This document shows, piece by piece, positions 8,747-18,453 of a stretch of DNA of 64,000 bases (within the stretch, counting starts at the first letter, position 1; the number at the start of each line of letters is the position of its first letter). The position numbers and the translations under genes were made by a program. The stretch is from Paenibacillus etheri. GTDB taxonomy: Bacteria > Bacillota > Bacilli > Paenibacillales > Paenibacillaceae. Under the pieces are notes generated by a model. That model worked only from the letters and a program-made list of their open reading frames with translations, did not search any database and was not told the origin of the DNA. The stretch is taken from assembly GCF_001012825.1 (NCBI RefSeq), contig NZ_LCZJ02000017.1:50391-114390 (forward strand). The letters run 5' to 3'.

Positions 8747-9670
8747 ATGGGAGTATTAGAAACAGCACCTAAAGGGAATGCAGGAAAAATAAAGAAGAAT
8801 CGCTCATCAGATACTATAATGGAAATTGTAATGTATGTAATATCGGCCACTTTTTTAGTCATCTTGATTTATCCGCTGTATTTTATCGTCATTGCTTCGT
8901 TCAGTGATCCTTCCGCGGTAGCAGGAGGTCAGGTTTGGTTATTTCCTAAAGGGTTTACATTTGATGGTTATAAAGAGCTGCTTCGTCATGAGAACATTTG
9001 GATCGGATATTGGAACACCATCCTGTACACGGTGGTTGGGACTGCAATTGGTTTAGTTATAAATATCTCAGCAGCCTATGCGTTGTCAAGAAAAGACCTT
9101 GTCGGTCGGAAATATATATCACTGTTTTTCATCTTTACGATGTTTTTTAACGGGGGATTGATTCCGACTTTTCTAACGATTCGTGATTTTCATCTATATG
9201 ATACTTTTTTGGTTATGGTACTGCCTTTCTCTGTAGGGGTCTTTAATATTATTGTGGCACGTACTTTTTTTCAGACGAGTATTCCGGGAGATTTATGGGA
9301 AGCCGCTCAAATTGATGGTTGTGGCAATCTCCGTTATTTTGCTCAGATTGTTTTACCGCTGTCGAAGGCAATTATTGCAGTACTTGGATTATGGATCGCC
9401 GTGGGCTACTGGAATTCATATTTTAATGCCTTGATCTATTTAAAAAATCCAAACATGTATCCTCTACAGCTAATACTTCGAAATATTCTGATCACTAATC
9501 AGATGCAGTCTGGTATGGGAACCGGTGAAGCTGCACAAATTGCACTACGTCTCGCTAATATGATGCGGTATTCTGTTATTATCGTGGCAACAGTTCCGAT
9601 CATGTGTGTGTATCCTTTTGTACAGAAGTACTTTAATCAAGGGGTAATGATCGGTGCAGTGAAGGAATAA
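8747..9670 (+). CDS. ABC sugar transporter permease, LplC/YtcP type
   Basis: Second membrane subunit, MalG-like, with six predicted helices and the EAA loop at about residues 185-205 (LWEAAQIDGCGNLRYFAQIVLP). The C-terminal YPFVQKYFNQGVMIGAVKE is characteristic of the LplC/YtcP family. The ATG at 8747 follows AAGGGAGGAG by seven bases; an upstream GTG at 8723 lies inside the preceding gene and has no binding site. It pairs with the upstream permease, and the next gene is a second binding protein. Confidence 0.92.
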   Translation: MGVLETAPKGNAGKIKKNRSSDTIMEIVMYVISATFLVILIYPLYFIVIASFSDPSAVAGGQVWLFPKGFTFDGYKELLRHENIWIGYWNTILYTVVGTAIGLVINISAAYALSRKDLVGRKYISLFFIFTMFFNGGLIPTFLTIRDFHLYDTFLVMVLPFSVGVFNIIVARTFFQTSIPGDLWEAAQIDGCGNLRYFAQIVLPLSKAIIAVLGLWIAVGYWNSYFNALIYLKNPNMYPLQLILRNILITNQMQSGMGTGEAAQIALRLANMMRYSVIIVATVPIMCVYPFVQKYFNQGVMIGAVKE

Positions 9671-9712
9671 TCACATTATCATTCTTAAATATCATGGAGG
9701 ATCAGGACAGTA

Positions 9713-11317
9713 ATGAAAAACCAACAAAGAATGAGTATGCATAAAACAATCACTGTCATTCTTATGGTGACAACGTTGCTTGCAAGCCTTACAGCCTGTA
9801 GAGGAGACAATGGGGTTAATACTGTCGATCCCGAGCCTGGTGAATTCAACGAAGCGGGTCTACCCATTGTCAATAAACCAGTGACACTGAAAGTTCTGAC
9901 GGTGCGGTGGGGAAGCATGGGAGATCATTTCATTCAGAATCAATGGCTGAAGGACTTAGACAAGAATACGAATGTCAACATTGAATGGCAGGTGATGTCC
10001 TCCAATGATTGGAATGAACGGAAGTCTATTATGCTTGCAAGTGGTACGCTCCCAGATATCATCTTAGGGAGTGAAGTCTTCAGGGATGCGGATATCGTTA
10101 ATAATCTCAGCTTATTCCGCCCGCTGGATCATTATATTGAAGAGAATATGCCTAATCTCAAAACGGCCATGCAAGAAACGCCTGAAATGAAAAAAATCAG
10201 CACCTTTCCCGACGGGAAGATCTACTCTCTGCCTTCAAGACTACCCTCACGTCCCAAAAGCTCGCGCCAGCCTGTGATTAACAAAACCTGGCTGGACAAA
10301 TTGGGTTTGAAGGTTCCGGATACGATAGATGATCTATACAACGTGCTTAAAGCGTTCAGAGAACGTGATCCGAATGGAAATGGAAAACAAGATGAGATTC
10401 CTGTTATTGAATTAAGTAATGATCTCATCAGTCCCTTCGGAATCGCAGATCTGAACAATAACGCTATGGTGGTTGAGGACGGAAATGCGGTATATTACCC
10501 TGTTTCAGAGGCGTACAAAGAAGGGCTTAAATGGGAGCATCAATTATTTACTGACGGGTTGCTTGATAAAGAATTATTCACTCAAGACGAAACGATGAGA
10601 TCGGCTAAGTTTCTTAATCCAGATGCTCCTATCGTAGGCTTTACATATCAGTGGACTCCGGACGCTGTCTTTGGCAAATGGAGCGATCAGTATGAGACCA
10701 TTCCACCCCTTGCTGGACCGGATGGCAAACGCTACACCATAGGAAATCCTTATGGAATGAATCTAGAACGCAATGAGCTGCTTATCACCAGTTCTTGCAA
10801 ATATCCAGAGATTGCCGCTCGCTGGGCCGACGAATTCTATACGAATGAAGCAAGCATTCAGAATTTCTGGGGAGCCATTGGAACCGTTATCCAGAAGAAT
10901 GACAACGGCACGTATACATTGATGGACCCACCCATTGGCACGAGCGCAGATGCCTGGTACTGGGATAACTCATTGCGGGATTTCGGGCCGAAATATGTAA
11001 GTCCCACTTTTGAAAAGAGTATATTTCTAAATCCTAATAACGGAGATGGATTGAAACTCCAGCTAGATAAGCTGGGAAGCGATTACGCAACACTACCCTT
11101 TCCCAACGTAATGTACACCGCAGAAGAATTTCAAAAACTACCAACCTTGACCACGAATATAGATAGTTATGTAAATACAATGCGTGCTCAATTCATTATC
11201 TTAGGTGTAAACGACGAAGCATGGGCTGACTATGTGAAGCAGCTAAGAGGGATGGGCCTTGAACAATTAGTCAAAATTCGGACGGATGCTTTCAGTCGTT
11301 ATATAAGCGTAGAATAA
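9713..11317 (+). CDS. Extracellular solute-binding lipoprotein (copy 2)
   Basis: A paralog of the gene at 6122, with the same length (534 residues) and the same sequence through most of the mature chain. The signal peptide and first 40 residues differ: the lipobox here is LTAC and it is followed by RGDNG. Differences in the mature part concentrate around residues 240-280 and near the C-terminus. It lies downstream of the permeases, giving the order binding protein, permease, permease, binding protein. An ATGGAGGATCAGGACAGTA stretch precedes the start. This copy may bind a related sugar or raise the dose of binding protein; the sequence does not decide. Confidence 0.92.
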   Translation: MKNQQRMSMHKTITVILMVTTLLASLTACRGDNGVNTVDPEPGEFNEAGLPIVNKPVTLKVLTVRWGSMGDHFIQNQWLKDLDKNTNVNIEWQVMSSNDWNERKSIMLASGTLPDIILGSEVFRDADIVNNLSLFRPLDHYIEENMPNLKTAMQETPEMKKISTFPDGKIYSLPSRLPSRPKSSRQPVINKTWLDKLGLKVPDTIDDLYNVLKAFRERDPNGNGKQDEIPVIELSNDLISPFGIADLNNNAMVVEDGNAVYYPVSEAYKEGLKWEHQLFTDGLLDKELFTQDETMRSAKFLNPDAPIVGFTYQWTPDAVFGKWSDQYETIPPLAGPDGKRYTIGNPYGMNLERNELLITSSCKYPEIAARWADEFYTNEASIQNFWGAIGTVIQKNDNGTYTLMDPPIGTSADAWYWDNSLRDFGPKYVSPTFEKSIFLNPNNGDGLKLQLDKLGSDYATLPFPNVMYTAEEFQKLPTLTTNIDSYVNTMRAQFIILGVNDEAWADYVKQLRGMGLEQLVKIRTDAFSRYISVE

Positions 11318-11337
11318 CAAGGAAAGAGGTTTGCACG

Positions 11338-13755
11338 ATGGACAATACGATGGAAGAGCTAAAGCCTCTGACGCAACTTTTAAAGCTGCATTCTGAACCA
11401 AACGCTAATGCCGAAGTGATCATTCAGGGAGAATGCTATCGTTTTACTGTATTAACTCCGGAGCTCATTCGGATGGAGTACAGCGAGGAGGGCTATTTCG
11501 AAGATCGGGCGTCGCAGACTGTTGTGAATCGCAATTTTCCGGTTCCAGCGTTCCGCGTAATTGATCTGGGGAACAAGCTTGAGTTGATTACAGATCGTCT
11601 GCATTTAACTTATGATAAGAAGCGGTTCTCCCGGCATGGGCTCAGTGTTCGAGTGAAAAACGAAGCAGGTCACCTTATGAGTGTCTGGAATTACGGTGAT
11701 ACAGTACAGGACTTGAGAGGGACGGCACGTACACTGGATAATGCCGATGGTACTATTCAGCTAGAACATGGACTACTCTCGCGTTTTGGATATACATTAG
11801 TTGATGACTCGAGCTCACTTTTACTGGAAGAAGATGGACGAGTTGAGCCACGGGAGCAGAACGGCCTCGATCTTTATTTTTTCGGATATGGTCATGATTA
11901 CCTGAAATGCTTAAAGGATTTCTATCACCTTTGTGGCCGTACACCACTCTTACCACGTTATGCACTGGGGAACTGGTGGAGTCGGTATTATCGGTATTCA
12001 GAAGAAGAATACAAATCACTAATGGAGCGGTTTGAACGCGAGCGTACTCCGTTTTCTGTCGCTGTTATAGATATGGATTGGCATCTCGTTGATATCGATC
12101 CGCAGTATGGTAGTGGATGGACGGGGTATACATGGAATCGCGAACTGTTTCCTGACCCACAACGATTTTTAGCATGGCTGCATGGAAAAGGGCTTCGAGT
12201 GACGCTCAATGTGCATCCAGCAGATGGAGTAAGGGCATTTGAAGATCCTTATCTGGCCATTGCTGCGGAGATGGGCATGGACCCGGAAAAAGGCGATGCG
12301 GTAGAATTTGACATCACGGATCCGAATTTTTTACGGGCATACTTTAAGTTTCTGCATCATCCGCTAGAGGATGAAGGCGTGGATTTCTGGTGGATTGATT
12401 GGCAGCAGGGCGGCATAACTAAGATCCCTGGACTAGACCCGCTCTGGATGCTGAACCATTATCACTATCTAGACAACGGTCGGCGAGGGAACAGGAAGCT
12501 TACTTTTTCCCGTTATGCAGGTCTTGGTAGCCATCGTTATCCTGTGGGATTCTCTGGAGACACTATTGTGACTTGGGAGTCACTGAATTTTCAGCCTTAT
12601 TTCACTGCTAACGCCGCAAATGTGGGTTATGGTTGGTGGAGCCATGATATTGGCGGGCATATGAACGGTTATTTAGACGATGAATTGGCCATGCGCTGGG
12701 TGCAGTTTGGTGTGTTTTCACCTATTTTGCGGTTACATAGCTCAGCGAGTCCATTTAATAGTAAGGAGCCATGGCGGTTTAATAAGATTGCTGAAGATGT
12801 GATGAAGGATTACCTGCGCTTACGGCATAGTTTACTTCCTTATCTTTATACTATGAATCGCTACGCCAGCCGCGATAGTCTTCCGCTAGTACGGCCGATG
12901 TATTATCATCATGCAGAGCAGAATGAAGCTTACGAAGTGCCAAATGAATATTACTTCGGAACAGAACTTATTGCTTGTCCGATTACCCAGCCGGTCAACC
13001 CTAAGATAGGCGTGGCGGAAATCAAAGCCTGGTTACCAAAAGGGATATGGATAGATTTCTTTAACGGAAGAGTGTATGACGGCGGAAGAAAGCTTTCTCT
13101 CTATCGTAATCTGGAGAGTATCCCTGTATTGGCTAAAGCCGGGGCTATCGTTCCTCTGGCGGATCTGACAGAATATACCTCTTCAGTGGATAATCCGAGG
13201 CATATGGAGGTCCGTGTGTTTGCTGGGGGCAGTGGCCATTTTCATCTCTGGGAGGATGAAGGCGATACTGCGGAGGACCGTGATGAGCAATGGTGCGACA
13301 CGGAAATGATTCTGGAGGTAGGAGAAAGAGCTAACTTCAAAATACTCCCTGCTCGGGGAAACACAGAAGCTGTGCCTGAACGACGGTCATGGAAGCTATC
13401 CTTTGTCGGCTTTGCGGATACAAGGGTCCAGGTATTCGCTGGTGGCACAGAAATCACAACAGACATGGGATATGACGAAGCTACGCATACATTAACGGTC
13501 ATGATCTCGGATCTAGCGGTCGATCAATCTCTGGAGGTAATGTTCGCTGATGCTCGGATAGCTGTGAATTCAGTAGATGACGAGGTGTTCAACCTTCTGA
13601 ACCGTGCGCAAATTCTTTTTCAATTGAAAGAACAAATTTACCGTGTTGTCAAAGAATCGGCAACACTGATGGCAACATTAGCGGCTCTAGCTTCGATGGA
13701 TCTAGAACATACACTGTACGGAGCGTTATGTGAAATACTGACGGCGAGGTTGTAA
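11338..13755 (+). CDS. Glycoside hydrolase family 31
   Basis: An 805-residue retaining exo-glycosidase of the GH31 TIM-barrel family. It has an N-terminal beta-sandwich, the barrel from about residue 200, the nucleophile Asp354 in FWWIDWQQGG, the acid/base Asp408 in GFSGDTIVTWESL, and SHDIGGH at about 440. The usual GH31 motif is WxDMNE; the DWQQG variant marks a less studied subgroup, so alpha-glucosidase, alpha-xylosidase and alpha-galactosidase activities all remain possible. There is no signal peptide, so it acts in the cytoplasm. It starts 20 bases after the second binding-protein gene, so it probably cleaves the sugar that this importer brings in. The C-terminal 70 residues beyond the beta domains are helical and unassigned. 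Confidence 0.88.
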   Translation: MDNTMEELKPLTQLLKLHSEPNANAEVIIQGECYRFTVLTPELIRMEYSEEGYFEDRASQTVVNRNFPVPAFRVIDLGNKLELITDRLHLTYDKKRFSRHGLSVRVKNEAGHLMSVWNYGDTVQDLRGTARTLDNADGTIQLEHGLLSRFGYTLVDDSSSLLLEEDGRVEPREQNGLDLYFFGYGHDYLKCLKDFYHLCGRTPLLPRYALGNWWSRYYRYSEEEYKSLMERFERERTPFSVAVIDMDWHLVDIDPQYGSGWTGYTWNRELFPDPQRFLAWLHGKGLRVTLNVHPADGVRAFEDPYLAIAAEMGMDPEKGDAVEFDITDPNFLRAYFKFLHHPLEDEGVDFWWIDWQQGGITKIPGLDPLWMLNHYHYLDNGRRGNRKLTFSRYAGLGSHRYPVGFSGDTIVTWESLNFQPYFTANAANVGYGWWSHDIGGHMNGYLDDELAMRWVQFGVFSPILRLHSSASPFNSKEPWRFNKIAEDVMKDYLRLRHSLLPYLYTMNRYASRDSLPLVRPMYYHHAEQNEAYEVPNEYYFGTELIACPITQPVNPKIGVAEIKAWLPKGIWIDFFNGRVYDGGRKLSLYRNLESIPVLAKAGAIVPLADLTEYTSSVDNPRHMEVRVFAGGSGHFHLWEDEGDTAEDRDEQWCDTEMILEVGERANFKILPARGNTEAVPERRSWKLSFVGFADTRVQVFAGGTEITTDMGYDEATHTLTVMISDLAVDQSLEVMFADARIAVNSVDDEVFNLLNRAQILFQLKEQIYRVVKESATLMATLAALASMDLEHTLYGALCEILTARL

Positions 13756-13780
13756 TAAATTATTTTCTCTTTATTAAATA

Positions 13781-13823
13781 AAGGAGGTTCTCTCTATGCG
13801 TTTGGCATAAAGAGAACCTCCTT
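13781..13823. terminator. Bidirectional hairpin terminator
   Basis: AAGGAGGTTCTCT (13781-13793) pairs with AGAGAACCTCCTT (13811-13823), extended inside by TATGC/GCATA. It separates the GH31 operon from the convergent GH30 gene. Confidence 0.88.
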
Positions 13824-13828
13824 ATCTT

Positions 13829-15172
13829 TTACTTAATTAGCAGGGTTTGAATGGCATGAGCCGGAATCATGTTCTCAGCCAAGCTGTCGCGGAAGCGTAG
13901 AGTGAATGGAAGCTCTTGTTCCGTACGGTTCATAACGATAACAGCAATAGTACCATCTGGGTTGCGGAAAGCAGTTGTTTCAAGCTTATCTGTGTATTTA
14001 GAATGCCCGATTCGTTTAGCGCCTGGGCGAATATATTTACTGAAATGCCCGATGTAATAGAAGGAGCTCTCAAATATAATTTCATCATTTTTTGTATCTC
14101 CGATAATTGGAGCATCGCAGTAGTTACCTACATGATTAGGTCCGCCTTGCTCGTCCAAGACAATATTCCAGTCGGTCCAGCTCGACATCCAGTTATTCAG
14201 ATTGCCAATGATGTCATGACCGTAACGTTCACCAGTGTTCCACGAGCCGAGATGAACGCCACCTTCTTGGCAGCCTTCGCTGAAGAACAGCTTCTTGTCT
14301 GGGAAACGATCATGTACGGCCGATAGGGCTTCGAAGTGATCGCCGGAGTACCAGTGGAAGCAAATTCCCCAAATGTATTTGGAAGCTTCTTGGTCTTCGA
14401 AGGCAACCTTCGCACGGTCATATACGCGCTCCTTGTTATGGTCCCAGATCATAACCTTTACATGAGCCAAACCAGCTTGTTCCAAGGCTGGACCTAAGTA
14501 ATCACGAACAAAATCCTTTTCTTCTTCGGCCGTATAAAGACAAGAATCCCATATTTGAACAGCCTTTGCTTCGTTCTGAACACTAACGGCCCAAATATCG
14601 ATGCCTTCAGCCGCGTAAGCCTGAATATATTTTACGAACATGTTGGCCCAAGCCTCACGGTATTCAGGCTTAAGCGCTCCACCACCGTTCATTTGACCGT
14701 TCGTCTTCATGAAAGCAGGTGGACTCCAAGGAGAAGAGAACAAACGGAAATCTTCACCAACAGCTGCTGCAGCATTTTTGATTAGGGGGATAATGGACTC
14801 TTGATCTCTGGAAATATCGAACGAACGGAGCTCTGCATCGCCTTCTTCTACATAAGCATAGTTGCCCAGTGAGAAGTCGCAGCTCTGGATATGTGAACGG
14901 CAAAGGGTATATCCAATGCCGTGCTCAGGTTCAAAATAAGCGTTGATGATTTCTTTCTGTTTAGCTTCACTTAATTTAGCAATGGTAACAGCAGATGCCT
15001 CAGTAAGTGCACCGCCGAAACCTTCCATTTCCTGATACTCCAGGTCATCATAGATATTGATGAGCTCTGATTCGACGCCTGACGTATCGGGCAGGAAGAT
15101 CAGAGGGTCTTTTTCTGTTAAACGGTCAGTGGTATCTTTTGCTGTTTGAATGACGCGAACAATTTTACTCAT
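13829..15172 (-). CDS. Glycoside hydrolase family 30 (glucosylceramidase/beta-glucanase type)
   Basis: A 447-residue GH30 enzyme with a TIM barrel and C-terminal beta domain. The acid/base is Glu201 in the VSVQNEA strand and the nucleophile is Glu299 in LFFSEGCQEGG. The early QEMEGFGGALTEASA is a GH30 signature, and the barrel has FRLFSSPWSPPAFMKTNG. No signal peptide is visible, so it is probably intracellular and works on imported beta-linked gluco-oligosaccharides. The ATG at 15172 follows AGGAGG; an upstream ATG at 15196 would put that site inside the gene. It is divergent from an AraC regulator with which it shares a 134-base promoter region. Confidence 0.9.
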   Translation of the reverse strand: MSKIVRVIQTAKDTTDRLTEKDPLIFLPDTSGVESELINIYDDLEYQEMEGFGGALTEASAVTIAKLSEAKQKEIINAYFEPEHGIGYTLCRSHIQSCDFSLGNYAYVEEGDAELRSFDISRDQESIIPLIKNAAAAVGEDFRLFSSPWSPPAFMKTNGQMNGGGALKPEYREAWANMFVKYIQAYAAEGIDIWAVSVQNEAKAVQIWDSCLYTAEEEKDFVRDYLGPALEQAGLAHVKVMIWDHNKERVYDRAKVAFEDQEASKYIWGICFHWYSGDHFEALSAVHDRFPDKKLFFSEGCQEGGVHLGSWNTGERYGHDIIGNLNNWMSSWTDWNIVLDEQGGPNHVGNYCDAPIIGDTKNDEIIFESSFYYIGHFSKYIRPGAKRIGHSKYTDKLETTAFRNPDGTIAVIVMNRTEQELPFTLRFRDSLAENMIPAHAIQTLLIK

Positions 15173-15306
15173 AGTGGTTGGTAACCTCCTGTACATATAA
15201 ATTCTGTCTTTATTATAGAAGGAGATTCACTGCTCTTTGAAGAAACAATATGGCTGAGAACCTCAACAATCTGGTCATCGACTACTAAAAGTAGAGGAGA
15301 AATACT

Positions 15307-16101
15307 ATGGAAACTAATAAAGTCCAAATAAGTCTTTGTGGCTTAATTCGTCATACTCAGCCTTTTCGGCAATTATTTCGCAGTGGCCTGGATACCTATA
15401 TCATCAGGCTGCAAGCGGAAGGGGAATGTGAAGTACTAATAGATGGAGATATGGTAACCGTGGTGCCTGGTGATCTGTTATTATTTAAACCCCAAGATAT
15501 ATACGATCTGAGAATCGGTGAAAAGAAAAGTCCTCTGGGACATAGTGTGGATTATTTTGTAATGTGTACAGGGGAATGGGTGGATCACTGGTGGAAGCTG
15601 CGCGAAAGACCGAAGAAGGTTAGAATTGCGGATGATGGCAAGCTGCAAAGTATATGGCAACAGCTTGATCTGGAGAATAGAAGACTAGATGGTGGTAGCC
15701 CTGAAATACTTGAGGCGCTGTTTAAAGTGCTATGTCTGCTATTAGATCGGGCTATGGAAGAGGCACCTGCATCATCATCGGCCTCACTACTACACGGGCT
15801 AAAGATGAAGAGTTATGTGGAGGAGCATGCTACATCAGAGATCAGGCTTAAGGATGTAGCTGCCCATGCGGGAATTAGTGTAACGAGGGCCGTACATTTA
15901 TTCAAAATTCAATTTGGCTACTCTATTATGCAATATGCTGGGCAAATTCGGCTTGCTATGGCACTACGATTAATGGACAACACCAATTACACCCTAGAGC
16001 GAATAGCAGAGGAGACGGGCTTTGGAAGCTACACCTATTTCCACAGGGTATTTCGAGAACGTTATGGCATTTCGCCAGGCATGTATCGAAAGAGAGAATA
16101 A
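15307..16101 (+). CDS. AraC-family regulator with N-terminal cupin sensor domain
   Basis: A 264-residue one-component regulator. Residues 1-110 form a cupin-like ligand domain (VVPGDLLLFKPQDIYDLR). The last 100 carry two helix-turn-helix motifs (IRLKDVAAHAGISVTRAVHLFK and LERIAEETGFGSYTYFHRVFRE, ending GISPGMYRKR). It is divergent from the GH30 gene and probably controls it. AGAGGAG precedes the ATG. The ligand is probably a sugar from context. It is followed by a terminator shared with a convergent glycosyltransferase gene. Confidence 0.88.
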   Translation: METNKVQISLCGLIRHTQPFRQLFRSGLDTYIIRLQAEGECEVLIDGDMVTVVPGDLLLFKPQDIYDLRIGEKKSPLGHSVDYFVMCTGEWVDHWWKLRERPKKVRIADDGKLQSIWQQLDLENRRLDGGSPEILEALFKVLCLLLDRAMEEAPASSSASLLHGLKMKSYVEEHATSEIRLKDVAAHAGISVTRAVHLFKIQFGYSIMQYAGQIRLAMALRLMDNTNYTLERIAEETGFGSYTYFHRVFRERYGISPGMYRKRE

Positions 16102-16119
16102 GAGTAGAACTAAAAAACC

Positions 16120-16158
16120 AAAAAACAGCAAATCTCATCCAGAGACTTGCTGTTTTTT
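16120..16158. terminator. Bidirectional hairpin terminator
   Basis: AAAAAACAGCAA..TCTC pairs with GAGA..TTGCTGTTTTTT around ATCCA. The stop codon of the minus-strand glycosyltransferase gene abuts it, so it closes both genes. Confidence 0.88.
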
Positions 16159-17186
16159 TATAATATATCTCTAATCGCTTGTTCAAATAACTTGACACTA
16201 TTTTCCCATGTCCATTTGTGTGAGGATTTTTCACCCTGTGCTGCTAATTTTGTTCTCAAGTTTGGGTCTTGAATTAAGCGGATGACATCTTCACCAAGCC
16301 GATTCTCGTAACGAAAAGAGAGCAGACAGTTCTTCTCGTGACGTGCGTATTCCATATTACCACCTGAATAAACAGAGACGAGGGCTGCGCCACACCGCAT
16401 GGCTTCAAGTCCAGGCAAAGAACCCGTATCAAAAATACTTGAACTAACAAAGATATCCGCACCATTGTAATGGTAACAGAGCTCCTCATCATTTGCTGGC
16501 GTGAAGAAACGATATTTGCCGGTAGCTTTCATTCTTTGGAGAACTTCTGAAGTGTTGAACTCGTCGGGCGGACTGATAAAGTTAATATTTACATTAGAAA
16601 ATTGATTTTTCACGTGATCCAGCTGCTCTATAAGATAGTTTTGCTCACGGTGCCATGAGAAACCACGTTCAGCTTTTCTTAATATAGCTGTTATGTTTAA
16701 AGGCTCCTGAAGACTGTGACGGATATTCATATTCTTGAAGGAGGAGCTAATGCCAATGGGCACAATGTTTCCTGTGATCCCATGATTTAAGCGAATCAAC
16801 TCCTGCTGCCAATGCGATAAAACAATTAGATGCTCTGTGACATGATAAGAAGGAAACGACAGCGAACTATCCGGTAAAAAGGGGGGTTCATAACATAATG
16901 ACAATCTCACATGAATTCCTTTTCCTAGATTACTAGCTGCTTGAGAGGTAGGGACTGTCGTATGAAAATTAGAAACAATCACATCACCTGAGGGATAGTC
17001 CTGTTCCTGAAGCGCCATATGTGTGGTGCGCATTAAGGTGGAGTGGACATCATAGGAAACAACCCCATCCACAGGCATAAGGATAGTAACCTGATGCCCC
17101 ATAGCTGTTAGCCCATTGGTGAGCTCTACCAGCATGCGTTGAGCCCCGCCATGAGATAAGGTCAGAATAGGGAATGTGAATCTCAT
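16158..17186 (-). CDS. Family 4 (group 1) glycosyltransferase
   Basis: A GT-B fold transferase of about 342 residues. The N-terminal domain begins with FPILTLSHGGAQRMLVEL, typical of GT4 enzymes that act on cell-surface glycans. The C-terminal domain has the nucleotide-sugar site, here FDTGSLPGLEAMRCGAALVSVYSGGN, where the usual E-x7-E pair is represented by LEAMRCGAAL with less conservation. The ATG at 17186 follows GGAAGGGACGGGATTATCA; the earlier ATG at 17207 does not improve the alignment. It stands alone, so its pathway is unknown. Confidence 0.82.
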   Translation of the reverse strand: MRFTFPILTLSHGGAQRMLVELTNGLTAMGHQVTILMPVDGVVSYDVHSTLMRTTHMALQEQDYPSGDVIVSNFHTTVPTSQAASNLGKGIHVRLSLCYEPPFLPDSSLSFPSYHVTEHLIVLSHWQQELIRLNHGITGNIVPIGISSSFKNMNIRHSLQEPLNITAILRKAERGFSWHREQNYLIEQLDHVKNQFSNVNINFISPPDEFNTSEVLQRMKATGKYRFFTPANDEELCYHYNGADIFVSSSIFDTGSLPGLEAMRCGAALVSVYSGGNMEYARHEKNCLLSFRYENRLGEDVIRLIQDPNLRTKLAAQGEKSSHKWTWENSVKLFEQAIRDIL

Positions 17187-17369
17187 TGATAATCCCGTCC
17201 CTTCCAAGTTAGGGCTTAATCGTCAAACGATGTTACTCTTATTTTATTCAACTCGCTTAGAAAGGTACCATTTATCTAGTATAAGGAAACCTATTCTTGC
17301 AATAGCTTTAGATAAAGCCAGTTGAACAAAATCGATATCATAATTCTGAACAAACATAAAGTAACGCTT

Positions 17370-18278
17370 TCATATGGATGTAAGTGATTTATCATTATCG
17401 TCTGTCAGGAAATTGATGATCTCAGTGTTTACTCTATCCGGTTGCTCGTGATTAATGCCGTGTCCCGCATGCGGGATGACTTGATAATGGAATTTTCCAT
17501 CTTCTAAAAGATCTATGAAATCCTTCGATTGTTTTAACGCGTGTTCTCCAACTAGAAAATAAAGCTTGTCTCTGACTGCAACTGCGGCATTTTTATCGTA
17601 TGGATGAAGCTTATGAACGAACATAGCCTGCTGATTATGAGTCCGCATTAAAAGGATCAGATGAGCAGCTAATGCTGGATGGTTGTCAAATAAAGGAGAG
17701 TTAGGTGCACTTAACTTCTTCAGAACTTTCAGTAAATTACGATCTGTAGGAATCAGAATCTCCGGGAACATCATCAGTAAGGTTTGGATCATGGCTTTGA
17801 TCGGTGCAGTGACCATCCCGCCCTCCAAACAAACGACACGGTTCACCTTGTCCGGTTGCTTAGTTGCATAATTAAAAGCAATATAGGCGCCATTGGACAC
17901 ACCCGCGATATTAAAGACGTCTATACTTAGATACGTCGCTATTTCATTAATCCATTCTACTTGCTCAAACTTCTGTTTGTTAAAATGCTCGTTAGGTATG
18001 CTTTTTCCGGGTCCACCCAAAGTATCAATCGCGATGCAATAAAAATACTTCGATAATTCCTCGATGTTTAGGAGCCACATGACCGCCGAATTATCGCCAA
18101 CGCCATGGAACAGTAGTAAGGGTGGATTACTCTTTTGTCCAGCAAGGATACAATGCGTCAGCCCAGCTGTAGTAGAGATATCTATCTCTTTAAGTGGAAT
18201 GGGCCACTGCTCAACCATCTGCTCATAGGATTGCCACACCCGTTCTTGCGCCTTGGCATTCTTAAAGATATTTACCAT
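17370..18278 (-). CDS. Alpha/beta-hydrolase-fold protein
   Basis: A 302-residue alpha/beta hydrolase. It has PPLLLFHGVGDNSAVW-type oxyanion strand near residue 60, the nucleophile elbow IAGVSNGAY (Ser in GVSNG) and a C-terminal His in IPHAGHGINHEQP. The strong ribosome binding site AAGGAGGTTTGTG sits directly before the ATG at 18278; the upstream in-frame ATG at 18428 adds 50 residues without family features. Substrate cannot be inferred. It faces away from the GNAT gene at 18454, and about 180 bases on each side carry no other gene. Confidence 0.85.
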   Translation of the reverse strand: MVNIFKNAKAQERVWQSYEQMVEQWPIPLKEIDISTTAGLTHCILAGQKSNPPLLLFHGVGDNSAVMWLLNIEELSKYFYCIAIDTLGGPGKSIPNEHFNKQKFEQVEWINEIATYLSIDVFNIAGVSNGAYIAFNYATKQPDKVNRVVCLEGGMVTAPIKAMIQTLLMMFPEILIPTDRNLLKVLKKLSAPNSPLFDNHPALAAHLILLMRTHNQQAMFVHKLHPYDKNAAVAVRDKLYFLVGEHALKQSKDFIDLLEDGKFHYQVIPHAGHGINHEQPDRVNTEIINFLTDDNDKSLTSI

Positions 18279-18453
18279 CACAAACCTCCTTATCCAAAAT
18301 AAAACATTTGTATCAGGGTGGGAGCGAATACAGCTTAATTGGGGGAAGTTAATTTTAGTTGTAGAAAGTGCAATTAAATAATGCGGACGGCTCTTTTTTG
18401 CGGTAGAATTTTTTGATACGGTAAGCAATTTTTAATGTTCCAGGGGGGCGATT

